Of a stretch of DNA of 64,000 nucleotides, positions 38,657 to 47,301 are shown in pieces. Under the pieces are notes generated by a model. That model was not told where the DNA came from and did not search any database. It saw only the letters and a program-made list of their open reading frames with translations. This DNA comes from Coprococcus comes ATCC 27758. Lineage in GTDB: Bacteria; Bacillota; Clostridia; Lachnospirales; Lachnospiraceae. The first letter of the stretch is position 1, and each line of letters starts with the position of its first letter. Made by a program: the position numbers and the translations under genes. The stretch is taken from positions 2,294,001 through 2,358,000 of the forward strand of contig NZ_CP102277.1 in the NCBI RefSeq assembly GCF_025149785.1. Direction: 5' to 3'.

Positions 38657-38892
38657 TCATGCCGCACCCTCTTTTCTCAAATAACCGTCCTTAACCATAT
38701 TCAGCAAAACAGCTCTGGCTCTACGATGTTTTACATCTGTCTTAAAATCTCTACTGTTTCAGCAGTAGTAATAAAGCCATTTTCCAATACATATTTATAA
38801 ATTTGTTGTTCCTGTTCACTATAAAGACGGATATCTCTTCTGCAAACCGGTCCATATCTCACTGCTTCATCCATCCGCTCATAATAAGCCAT
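38657..38892 (-). pseudogene. Frameshifted winged-helix gene remnant
   Basis: From ATG 38892 the minus strand reads a plausible protein with LYSEQEQQIYKYVLENG and ITTAETVEILRQ, then stops. Skipping one base near 38735, it continues as DVKHRRARAVLLNMVKDGYL, followed by RKEGAA and stop. Together these look like the end of a winged-helix domain, as in some ATP-binding/DNA-binding proteins. The upstream part of the gene is absent and the frame is broken, so I call it a remnant. No function is expected. Confidence 0.6.
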
Positions 38893-38908
38893 CGAAAAAT
38901 CTACAATT

Positions 38909-39301
38909 TTATAAATACTGACTGAACTCTACCTTCTCCTTATTCGGTCCTTCAATCGTAAAGAAACGCACGCCGTTATCCCAGAACGGAAGGAAATGAA
39001 TGGTATCCTTCGTTGTGTTCATTTTTTCGGCTTCAATATACCGATACACTTCTTCGATATCTTTCACATTGATCGCCACATGATCAATTGCTCCGCTCTC
39101 CATCTTTGCAGCCTTATTTTCATAAGTCTCGATCACAAGCGTTTCCAGTTCCAGAAATGCAACCTTTTCGTCTGCTTCTTCATTCACCGTCTGAAGTGCA
39201 ATCTCAAATCCCAGTTTCTGATAAAAAGCAATTGTTTTTTCAATATCATTTGTCGGAATCCCGATATGCTGAATCCCTGTTGTATATGTTTTCAAATCCA
39301 T
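38909..39301 (-). CDS. VOC-family protein (glyoxalase/dioxygenase fold)
   Basis: The 130-aa single-domain vicinal-oxygen-chelate protein shows the beta-alpha-beta-beta-beta repeats: IQHIGIPTNDIEKTIAFYQK in the first, IDHVAINVKDIEEVYRYIEA in the second. Likely metal ligands are His of QHIG, Glu of LVIET, His of DHVAI and Glu of KVEF, as in glyoxalase I-like enzymes. ATG 39301 lies 1 bp after the kinase gene stop, so it belongs to the same operon. Substrate unknown; sugar-acid isomerisation or aldehyde detoxification would fit the context. Confidence 0.85.
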   Translation of the reverse strand: MDLKTYTTGIQHIGIPTNDIEKTIAFYQKLGFEIALQTVNEEADEKVAFLELETLVIETYENKAAKMESGAIDHVAINVKDIEEVYRYIEAEKMNTTKDTIHFLPFWDNGVRFFTIEGPNKEKVEFSQYL

Positions 39302-39302
39302 C

Positions 39303-40394
39303 TTAACGTCCCATCCTTTCTTCAACCTGTGCAAGTTCCGGCATTGCAGGGATCGCGCCTTTCCTCTCTACACAAAGGCTTGCCACCGCTTTGCTCACAA
39401 ATCCCGGAATATGTACACCGCCTTCTTTGCAGTACAGATATGCTCCATCGCTTCCCAGCGTGACTGCAACGATCTTGACACCCTTCCGAAATAAAATTTC
39501 TGTCGCTTCTTCCGGACTTTCTTTGTCTGTCAGAAGCTTCGTTTCTTCATCTGAAATTTTCATGATATCCACGTAAGGAACCAGACTTCTCATCTGTTTC
39601 TTTGCAGTCTCCTCATCCTTCCATAAAGAGGCTCTGTAATTCGGATCATACGAGATAATACTTCCTTTTTCTTTTGCGCGCCGGATCGCATAATGTGTGG
39701 TATCTCTTGCCGGCTGTTCCGTAAGTGACAGAGAACCGACATGGAAAATATGTGTCTTATCCAGAATATCAACATCGATTTCTTCTTTTTCCATTCTGGT
39801 ATCTGCTCCCGGTTTTCTTGCAAAAGAAAATGTTCTCTCTCCATTCTCATCAATATTTACAAACGCAAGAGTCGTAAAATATTTTTCATCCAGAAGCATT
39901 CCTTCCGTTTCCACGTTTTCTTTTTCCAGCACAGATTTCAAAAACTCTCCATGCATATCCTTTCCTGCCTTCCCGATAAAAGCGGTATGTCCACCAAGTT
40001 TTGCCACCGCAACTGCAACATTTGCAGGAGCGCCACCCGGATTCTGGGCAAATAGTGTCTGCCCGTCTTCATTTACTCCCTGCCAGGTAAAATCGATCAG
40101 GATCTCACCAAATGTTGTAATGTCGTAAAGCGACCGTTTTGCCGCATCATTGGTATCTGCAAGAAGTCCTTCTTCAAGCAGTCTCTCCAGAACCTGGTTG
40201 CATTCATTTTCTTCGTCCGTGTGGATATGCAGTTCTCCGTATTCAAATTCAGGCATACTTAAAACACCGAGCATGGATTTCGCATTGACCACATATCTGC
40301 CACTGCAAAGCTCTACGTCACAGGAAATCCGCTCTGCAATGCTAACCAGTTTCCGTGCATTTGTCATGGTTCCCAATATTACTTTCGCAATCAT
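39303..40394 (-). pseudogene. PfkB-type sugar kinase with HPr/Crh-like head, active site deleted
   Basis: The 363-aa fusion has residues 1-~85 resembling HPr: TNARKLV stands where HPr has the phosphorylatable His (GLHARPA), but NAKSMLGVLSM keeps the regulatory Ser, as in Crh. Residues ~90-340 are a fructokinase-like PfkB protein (GEILIDF, NPGGAPANVAVAVAKLGG, SYDPNYRASLW). The C-terminal DTTGAGDSF region with the catalytic Asp is missing: HIPGF runs straight into VSKAVASLCVERKGAIPAMP, a loss of about 45 residues in frame. The protein may fold partly but should not phosphorylate sugar. It lies between gntP and the VOC gene. Confidence 0.75.
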
Positions 40395-40403
40395 TTTTTC
40401 CTC

Positions 40404-41767
40404 CTAAGCAAATATGCTGATAATCAGGGCACAGATAAGACCGGTAAATCCGATAATCGTCTCCATCATCGTCCATGATTTTAAGGTTGTCTTTTCATCA
40501 ATTTCCAGCAAGGAGCTTACCAGCCAGAAACCAGAATCATTCACATGACTGAATGCCGTTGCACCACCGGTAATCGCACAGACCATCGCTGCAAGGTATA
40601 ATGGCGAAAGTCCTGCAACCGCCGGCATGGATGCCATAATTCCGGCTGCCATCGTCATCGCAACCACTGCCGCTCCAACCGATGCTCTTACCAGAGCTGC
40701 GATCAGAAATGCAACTAAGATTAACGGAAGACCGCTCTTTTCCAGTGCCGGTCCGATGATGTCTCCCATCCCGCAGTCCTGAAGCACCCAACGAATGATT
40801 CCGCCTCCGGTAATAACCAGAAGGATCTGTCCTGTCGGTCGGAGAGATCTGTCCATGATCCTTTTCAGCTGTTCCCCGTCATATCCCTGCTTCTTTCCAA
40901 GAAAATACATTGCACACAGAACTGCAATGATCAGCGCTACAAATGGTGTTCCCACAAATTCCAGTACCGGTCGTATTCCATCAAGTGCCGGAATATATTC
41001 CGAAAGTGTGCTGCACAGAATGAGTACCAGCGGAACAAGGATGATCGCAATGACAGTTGAAAATTTGGGAAGATTTGCTTCTTCCTCTTCCCTTACTTCT
41101 GAAACTGTAGTTGGAAGTCCGGTATGGATCTTTGTCCCGATAAATTTTGACCATAAAATTCCGGCAAAAATAAGTGATAAAATTCCAATCGGCACACCAA
41201 CTGCGATCATAATTCCAAGATCTACTCCAAGCATATTGGCAACCAGAACCGATCCAGCTGACGGTGGGATAAAGGCAAATCCGGTTGCAAGACCTGCAAG
41301 AAGCGGAATCACATAATACAAAGTTGATTTTTTTGTTTTCTTTGCCAGTCCGAAAGCAAGCGGAATTAAGATTACAACTCCTGCCTCAAAGAAAACAGTC
41401 GTTCCAACTACAAGTCCGGTAATTCCAAGGGCAATCCCTGCTTTTTTTCACCAAACCTGTTAACCAGTGTCTGTGCAACACACTGTGCGCCACCCGACAC
41501 TTCCAATATACCTCCGAACAGGGAACCCAGACCAATCAGCAGTACAATTCCCTGTAAGGTTTCTCCTGCACCTTTTTCTACCGTATTTACCAGAGTCGGA
41601 ACCGGCATCCCGGCTCCGAGTCCGATCAACAGAGCAGAAATCAACAGAGACAATACCGGATGAAATTTAAATTTTATGATCAGCAGTAATAATAAGACGA
41701 TTCCCGCTGCCGCAGCGATCAGCAGTCTTGTCGGATCTGCTGCAAATACTGTTTCTGATATTTTCAT
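40404..41767 (-). pseudogene. GntP-family gluconate/sugar-acid permease, frameshifted
   Basis: Two frames together give a full ~454-aa permease. The first (41767 to 41408) starts MKISETVFAADPTRLLIAA and runs through LVNRFGEKK, then goes out of frame. The second resumes as AGIALGITGLVVGTTVFFEA and carries YYVIPLLAGLATGFAFIPPS to the end at 40404. The switch is at a run of seven A on the minus strand (41442-41448); eight would restore the frame. It could be a true mutation, reversible slippage or an assembly error. The intact protein would import gluconate-like sugar acids with H+. It lies between the mannitol/fructuronate dehydrogenase and the damaged kinase. Confidence 0.85.
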
Positions 41768-41788
41768 TTCCTCCCGTATTCTTCCTGA

Positions 41789-43405
41789 TTAGTGAACATA
41801 TTTGTGGATCGTTGCTTTTACAGCACCTGGTCCTGCGATCATTTCACGAAACATTTCTTCAATCTTTTCACCGACACCATCTTTGTAAAGATCGGTAAAG
41901 AACAGACGTTCATTGGACAGGATCGGTTTCAGCTGGTCTTTCAATGTCTCCGGCTTTCCAACTACGATGTCACCAAGCTGTTCTCCGATTTCTTCATTCA
42001 TCGGATCCGGTGCCAGTTCGAATTTGTTTCCTTCATCATCAACTGCCAGCATATATCTGAGCCAGCCTGCAATACCAAGCGGAATTGCTGTCAGTTTTGA
42101 TGCATCTCCGTATTTTGCCACATAAGCTTTTACCGTCTCGCCAAAACGGATACCAACCATCTGTGACACATCAACTGCAAGACGGAGATTTGTATCTCCC
42201 AGATATTCATTCGGAAAACGGTCATTAAAAAGTTCATCCACAAATGCCTGTGGAGAAAGGATTCCAGGATCTGCCACTACCGGAAGTCCTTCGTCATAAG
42301 CAACCATTCTTGCCATCTTCATCATATCTTCATTGGTATTAAGCATATGTGCGAACAGATCATATCCAAGTACGACACCAAGCGGACCTGTGGCTGAATG
42401 AACCGGATTTAAGCATACCGTTACTTTCATTCGTTCCGAAAGATTTACTGTATTTCTGTCCGCCATATAAACTCCAAATCCTTTTTCCAGTGCCGGGCGT
42501 CCGTTCGGAAAACTGTCTTCAATGACCAAATATTGCGGTTTTTCTGCATTTACAAATGGAGCAATGTAAGTCTTCTTTCCAGTGATGACCGGCTGCATTT
42601 TTTCCACACCGAGAGCTTCAAGATCATCTGCAATCTGTTCGCTCGGACGTGGAGTGATCTTGTCGATCATGGTCCATGGGAAGGCAACGACTTTTTCATC
42701 ACTTACATATGTAATGAAATCATCATCTACAAATCCCTGCTTCTTCCACTCTTCTGCCATTGTAAGAACAGATTCACGGAGTTTTGCACCATTCTTGGAA
42801 CAGTTATCCATAGATACCAGTGCAATTGGATATCTTCCTGCTTTGAATCTTTCATAAAGCATTGCTACCAGTACTGCCATGGCTCCTGTCGCTTTGTCCG
42901 GTCCGTTCTTAATGTCCGCTTCCACGAATGGAAACCAGGTTCCGTCTGCTTTCTGCAGAGCATATCCTTTTTCGGTAATTGTAAAGGATACCATCTGAAG
43001 AGATTTGCTTGTAAAGATCTCTTTCAGGCGGTTCCACTGTGCCAAATCAGAAGACTGTGCTTTTACTGCTTCTGCAAGGGATCCGAGTACTTTATATTCA
43101 CGTGTTCCGTCCCCATGCAGAATTACGCTCAGTCCCAGATTGTCATATGGATCATAAATTTTATCTACTACGTCATAGTCAAATGTCTCTACACAGGTGA
43201 TTCCTCTGTCCAGTACACCTTCTTCCAGAAGTCCGTCTGCAATTCCACCGATAAAAATACGGAAAATATTACCGATTCCAAAATGAACCCATCCCGGTTC
43301 TTCTTTTGCTTTTTCAGATATCTTCTCCACATCATATCCCGGAAGTGCAATTCCTGCCTTCTCCCATGCCGCACGGTCTTTGATTCCTTCGATTGTTAAC
43401 TTCAT
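41789..43405 (-). CDS. Mannitol dehydrogenase-family oxidoreductase, likely fructuronate reductase
   Basis: The 538-aa polyol/uronate dehydrogenase has an N-terminal NAD region with HFGIGNIFRIFIGG, middle motifs VSMDNCSKNG and FPWTMIDKITPRPS (catalytic Lys region), and the substrate segment VCLNPVHSATGPLG. It is longer than E. coli UxuB (~486 aa) but typical of Firmicutes members. The family reduces fructuronate to mannonate, or oxidises mannitol-type polyols. The neighbours gntP and a sugar kinase favour a sugar acid. First gene of the operon, with a TAGACA-17-TATACT promoter, divergent from a ROK regulator. Confidence 0.85.
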   Translation of the reverse strand: MKLTIEGIKDRAAWEKAGIALPGYDVEKISEKAKEEPGWVHFGIGNIFRIFIGGIADGLLEEGVLDRGITCVETFDYDVVDKIYDPYDNLGLSVILHGDGTREYKVLGSLAEAVKAQSSDLAQWNRLKEIFTSKSLQMVSFTITEKGYALQKADGTWFPFVEADIKNGPDKATGAMAVLVAMLYERFKAGRYPIALVSMDNCSKNGAKLRESVLTMAEEWKKQGFVDDDFITYVSDEKVVAFPWTMIDKITPRPSEQIADDLEALGVEKMQPVITGKKTYIAPFVNAEKPQYLVIEDSFPNGRPALEKGFGVYMADRNTVNLSERMKVTVCLNPVHSATGPLGVVLGYDLFAHMLNTNEDMMKMARMVAYDEGLPVVADPGILSPQAFVDELFNDRFPNEYLGDTNLRLAVDVSQMVGIRFGETVKAYVAKYGDASKLTAIPLGIAGWLRYMLAVDDEGNKFELAPDPMNEEIGEQLGDIVVGKPETLKDQLKPILSNERLFFTDLYKDGVGEKIEEMFREMIAGPGAVKATIHKYVH

Positions 43406-43449
43406 TTTGTTACCTCCCGTTTTACTTTTTCTTTTTAGTTATGTTTTTG

Positions 43450-43507
43450 ACTTACGCTTATATCTAAGTTGTAAGTGTAGTATATAACCACAAAAGTGAG
43501 TTGTCTA
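43450..43507 (-). promoter_or_regulatory. Promoter and possible ROK operator upstream of dehydrogenase
   Basis: Minus-strand -35 TAGACA (43502-43507), 17-bp spacer, -10 TATACT (43479-43484). Just downstream lies the inverted repeat ACTTAC-N15-GTAAGT (43450-43476) with inner CTTA/TAAG, well placed for repression. Confidence 0.55.
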
Positions 43508-43651
43508 TTGACAAAAAATACAATTTTACAATTCTATTTTTATCTATTTTTCACAAAGTGAATCGGAAAGCTCTTGTTTTATCCGCACATCTATATTAGA
43601 ATAAGTTCATATCTTGTGTGTATGATTCACGCATAAGTAAAGGAGAATATC

Positions 43652-44791
43652 ATGAAAGAAAAAGGAATGACCACGATTACCCTGAAAAAAATCAATCGGG
43701 AAAAAGTGTACCAATATATTTATCAGCAAAAAGAAACATCCAAACTCCAGATCGTTCAGGATCTGCAGATGGGACTTTCTACTGTCAGCCAGAATTTAAA
43801 TGAGCTGGAAAATGACGGTCTGATCAGCCGGAATGGATATTTTGAATCAACCGGCGGACGAAAGGCCCAGATTATAAAAATTGTTGAAGATTTCCGTATT
43901 TCGATCGGACTTGGGATTTTAAAAGATATGTTTCATATTGTAGCCGTGAATTTATATGGAGATGCAGTTGCAACAGAGACAATTGAACTCCCATATGAGA
44001 ACAGCGATGCTTACTACACTGCCCTTGCTGCAAATGTAGAGCTCTTTATCCAGAAGAATCATTACGCTCCTGAAAAAATTGAGGGAATTTCGATTGCCAC
44101 ACAGGGCGTCATCTCCCCGGACGGAAATGTTGTTACTTACGGCGATATCATGGGAAATGCAAACATGCAGCTGTCTGATTTTTCTTCCAGACTTCCGTAT
44201 CCATGTCATCTGGAACACGATTCAAAAGCCGCTGCAGATCTGGAACTCTGGAATCATCCACAATTTGACAGTGCCCTGATTTTTCTTCTGAATCCTAACC
44301 TTGGCGGTGCGATCATCACCGGACATGAAGTTCACCAGGGCGATCATATGCGTAGTGGTCTGATTGAACACATCTGCATTGATCCAAATGGTCCGAAATG
44401 TTATTGCGGCAATCACGGGTGTCTGGAAACTTACTGTTCTGCAAATGCCCTGAAAGCAGCTTCCGGTATGCCGGTCAAAGAATTTTTTTACCTCCTGCAT
44501 CAGACACATGCTCTGAATCTCACACAAATCTGGAGAGACTATCTTGACCACCTTGCCTTTGCAATCCGTAACCTGAATCTTGTGATCGACAGTCCGGTGA
44601 TCATCAGCGGATATCTTGCACCATATTTTCAGGAAGCAGATATGCAGTATCTTTTAAGCAAGATCAATGAAAGTTCCCTTTTCCAGATGGACGAAAGCCA
44701 GCTTCTGGTGGGAAATCATGGACAGTATACTCCTGCGATTGGTGCGGCACTTTATTATATTAAAGAGTTTCTGACGCCGGCTGTGTCGTAA
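43652..44791 (+). CDS. ROK-family (NagC/XylR-type) repressor
   Basis: The 379-aa protein has an N-terminal winged helix (residues ~10-70: KLQIVQDLQMGLSTVSQNLN) and a ROK sugar-kinase-like domain with the zinc motif CYCGNHGCLETYCS. The ATP-binding Gly motif is degenerate (LNPNLGGAIITG), as in regulators rather than kinases. ATG 43652 follows AAAGGAG. It is divergent from the dehydrogenase-gntP operon, which it probably represses until a sugar (acid) is bound. Confidence 0.9.
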   Translation: MKEKGMTTITLKKINREKVYQYIYQQKETSKLQIVQDLQMGLSTVSQNLNELENDGLISRNGYFESTGGRKAQIIKIVEDFRISIGLGILKDMFHIVAVNLYGDAVATETIELPYENSDAYYTALAANVELFIQKNHYAPEKIEGISIATQGVISPDGNVVTYGDIMGNANMQLSDFSSRLPYPCHLEHDSKAAADLELWNHPQFDSALIFLLNPNLGGAIITGHEVHQGDHMRSGLIEHICIDPNGPKCYCGNHGCLETYCSANALKAASGMPVKEFFYLLHQTHALNLTQIWRDYLDHLAFAIRNLNLVIDSPVIISGYLAPYFQEADMQYLLSKINESSLFQMDESQLLVGNHGQYTPAIGAALYYIKEFLTPAVS

Positions 44792-44914
44792 TAATCGAGC
44801 AGGCTGCTCCTGCTCAGCTTGTGTACCATCTTGCTTAACAGCCAGGTGATGTACTTTTTCCAAATACAAATCCTTATGCAAACATAAATCTGCATTTTGC
44901 ACATCGTATACACA

Positions 44915-44987
44915 AAAACAGGACAGATATTTGATATCACTTTCCTCATTTTCTGATAAAAATGATATCAAATATCTGTCCTGTTTT
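44915..44987. terminator. Long inverted repeat at a convergent junction
   Basis: Exact 25-bp arms (44915-44939 and 44963-44987) around a 23-nt loop, with A and T ends, lie between the ROK gene (+) and nitroreductase (-). Probably a bidirectional terminator; the stem is unusually long. Confidence 0.7.
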
Positions 44988-45020
44988 CTTATGCTTTACC
45001 TAAACATTTTCACAGAACTT

Positions 45021-45515
45021 CTACGCATCAAAATGAATCCTGCTCTCATCAAACCGGTCCTGCTGCGCTCTTTCCTCCGCCGGATATCCAAGTGGAAAGA
45101 TTGCGAATGCTCTCTGATCTTCCGGAATCCCAACGATCTCTTCCACTTCCTTCATCCGCTCTTCGATCGGAGCAATTCCAAGCCAGACTCCGCCAAGTCC
45201 GATTTCATCTGTCTTAAGCCATAAGTTCTCCATTGCAATACTCATATCGATGTCCGCATAACATGGGACATCACAATCTTTCCGATATGCAGATATGATT
45301 GCCACCGGTGCATTCGCCGTCATCCCTGCATACGGACTTGCCTTTGATAATTTCTCCAGTGTATCTTTTTTGGTAATTACATAGAATTCCCACGGCTGCT
45401 GGTTCTTTGCAGACGGTGCTGCCATTGCCGCGCGAAGGATTTCCACAATCTTTTCCCTCTCCACTGGTCTGTCCTGATATTTTCTGATACTTACGCGATG
45501 AAATAAATCTGCCAT
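45021..45515 (-). CDS. Nitroreductase-family FMN enzyme
   Basis: The 164-aa FMN-dependent oxidoreductase has SIRKYQDRPVEREKIVEILR at the N-terminus, AAMAAPSAKNQQPWEF (FMN contact) and GLGGVWLGI in the C-terminal half. Small family members reduce nitroaromatics, quinones or flavins with NAD(P)H. It lies 13 bp after a LysR gene and shares its direction, so the two are co-transcribed. True substrate unknown. Confidence 0.9.
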   Translation of the reverse strand: MADLFHRVSIRKYQDRPVEREKIVEILRAAMAAPSAKNQQPWEFYVITKKDTLEKLSKASPYAGMTANAPVAIISAYRKDCDVPCYADIDMSIAMENLWLKTDEIGLGGVWLGIAPIEERMKEVEEIVGIPEDQRAFAIFPLGYPAEERAQQDRFDESRIHFDA

Positions 45516-45528
45516 TTTCTGTTCTCCT

Positions 45529-46404
45529 CTATTCTATCTTTTTCAGTCTCTCAACCGCATATTTGATAAATCTTTTTACCGCTGGTGATGCCTGTTTATA
45601 CGACGGAACTGCAAGTCCAAGTGTGATCCTTGATGGTGGATCTACCGGAATCTTCACTACATCACAATTCCACTTTTCCGTGATCAGATTGTTCATCACA
45701 CTCATTCCAAGTCCCTTTTCAATCATTGCCATTGTCGCAAAATTTTCCAGAGTTGTAAAATGAATATTCAGTTTGATTCCATTTCGCTCAAACAGCGAAA
45801 CCACATCATCATCCCGTCCAAGTGCCGGCATAATAAACGAATCGGTCTCACAATTGATTAACGGATAACTTTCTTTTGATGCATACGGATGATCTTTTGG
45901 CAAAACTGCCAGCATTTCATCATAGTCCAGTGGTGTCCACTCATACGGCATTGGCTCCTGATAACTTAAAAATCCGATATCCGCCTTTTTTTCATCCAGC
46001 CATCTTGTCACTTCCTGCCGGATTCCCTCCATAAGCCGGATCTCAATCTGCGGATAATCCTGTTCAAAGTCCCGGATCACCTCCGGAAGCCAGTGCGTAG
46101 AAATACTGGAATATGCTGCAATCGTCACACTGCCTACAAGAAGTCCCTTTACTTCTGCTGCGAGCTCATAGATTCGATTTTCTTTTTCAAGAAATTCTCT
46201 GACTGCAGGCAAAAGAATTTCCCCATCCGGTGTTAGGGTAACCCCTTTCCTCGTTCGTCTGAGTAAGGTAAGACCTGTTTCGTTCTCCAAAGCTCCAACA
46301 AGCTGACTGACTCCTGACGGTGTATAATTTAATCTCTCTGCTGCTTTTGTAAAGCTCCCAGTATCTGCAGCATACATAAAAGCTTTACATCTGGCACTTT
46401 CCAC
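45529..46404 (-). CDS. LysR-family regulator
   Basis: The 291-aa protein has an N-terminal helix-turn-helix (GSFTKAAERLNYTPSGVSQL) with linker LENETGLTLLRRTRKG, and a type-2 periplasmic-binding effector domain. It is unusual for LysR genes in lying upstream of, and in the same direction as, its likely partner nitroreductase, with GNAT divergent. The divergent spacer (46405-46536) is AT-rich and may hold its site, but no clear dyad stands out. Confidence 0.87.
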   Translation of the reverse strand: MESARCKAFMYAADTGSFTKAAERLNYTPSGVSQLVGALENETGLTLLRRTRKGVTLTPDGEILLPAVREFLEKENRIYELAAEVKGLLVGSVTIAAYSSISTHWLPEVIRDFEQDYPQIEIRLMEGIRQEVTRWLDEKKADIGFLSYQEPMPYEWTPLDYDEMLAVLPKDHPYASKESYPLINCETDSFIMPALGRDDDVVSLFERNGIKLNIHFTTLENFATMAMIEKGLGMSVMNNLITEKWNCDVVKIPVDPPSRITLGLAVPSYKQASPAVKRFIKYAVERLKKIE

Positions 46405-46536
46405 ATCTGTTCACCTCTTAATTTAAATATTTATTTTAAGTAATACTATTCTTATTTTGAATAATTCATAGTTTTACTTTATTGTAGGTGTATTTTAAAA
46501 TAATTTCAACAGGAAATAGAAAGGAGGTTTTATAAT

Positions 46537-47028
46537 ATGAATATTCAAATCAGAGCTTATCAGAGTAAAGATGCTGCCTCTGCAGCACAGATATGGAATG
46601 AGGTTGTAACAGACGGAAATGCATTTCCACAGGATACCGAAATGACAGCTAACGTTGCCAACTTATTTTTTCAGGAACAGACTTATACCGGTATTGCAGA
46701 AAATGCGGACACTCACGAAATTCTTGGCCTTTATATCCTTCATCCTAATAATGTTGGAAGATGTGGGCACATCTGTAATGCCAGCTATGCTGTCCGTAAA
46801 AATATCCGTGGATTGCATATAGGTGAAAAACTGGTTCTTGATTGTCTGCAGAAAGCAAAAGAAAACCAGTTCCGCATTCTGCAGTTTAATGCGGTTGTTG
46901 CTACCAACACCCCAGCATTACATCTTTATGAACGAATTGGATTCAAAAAACTCGGCACAATACCCGGCGGTTTCCGGATGCCGGATGGAACTTATGAAGA
47001 CATCATTCCACATTACTATCTTCTCTAA
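46537..47028 (+). CDS. GNAT-family N-acetyltransferase
   Basis: The 163-aa acetyltransferase has a GNAT fold: the acetyl-CoA loop appears as KNIRGLHIGEKLV (R/Q-x-x-G-x-G/A type), followed by LQFNAVVATNTPALHLYERI and GFKKLGTIPGGF. The substrate may be an amino acid, amine or antibiotic; nothing here decides. The start has AAAGGAGG upstream. Single gene with a short terminator. Confidence 0.88.
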   Translation: MNIQIRAYQSKDAASAAQIWNEVVTDGNAFPQDTEMTANVANLFFQEQTYTGIAENADTHEILGLYILHPNNVGRCGHICNASYAVRKNIRGLHIGEKLVLDCLQKAKENQFRILQFNAVVATNTPALHLYERIGFKKLGTIPGGFRMPDGTYEDIIPHYYLL

Positions 47029-47054
47029 GTACATCCCCCTCCATAACGGAGGAA

Positions 47055-47084
47055 GGGCGCATCCAGCTTATCCCAGATGCGCCC
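47055..47084 (+). terminator. Terminator of GNAT gene
   Basis: GGGCGCATC/GATGCGCCC stem with a 12-nt loop and modest T-rich tail. Confidence 0.6.
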
Positions 47085-47103
47085 TGTATTTATGATCAAC
47101 TAT

Positions 47104-47280
47104 TTACAAAATATCTTTATAGAGCCGGAGGACATTCTTATAAAAAATCTTTTCTATTTCCTGATAACTTTTTATAAATGAAATTTTGTCTTTATTCTTT
47201 TCCATTTCATTATAAAAAACAGCTAAAAGGCGCATTCCATATGCAAAAGGATTATTCTCCGTTCTTGGTCTTGTTGCCAT
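47104..47280 (-). CDS. 58-aa hypothetical protein
   Basis: A short frame beginning MATRPRTENNPFAYGMRLLA ends at 47104. The ATG at 47280 is preceded by AAGGAG with correct spacing, 21 bp after the PatB-like gene stop. The product is basic and helical (KSYQEIEKIFYKNVLRLYK) without signal or membrane segment. The ribosome site and operon position support it being real, but I recognise no family. It could be a local small protein or the remnant of a longer gene. Confidence 0.5.
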   Translation of the reverse strand: MATRPRTENNPFAYGMRLLAVFYNEMEKNKDKISFIKSYQEIEKIFYKNVLRLYKDIL

Positions 47281-47301
47281 ATCTTTTGCTCCTTCTTTCT
47301 G

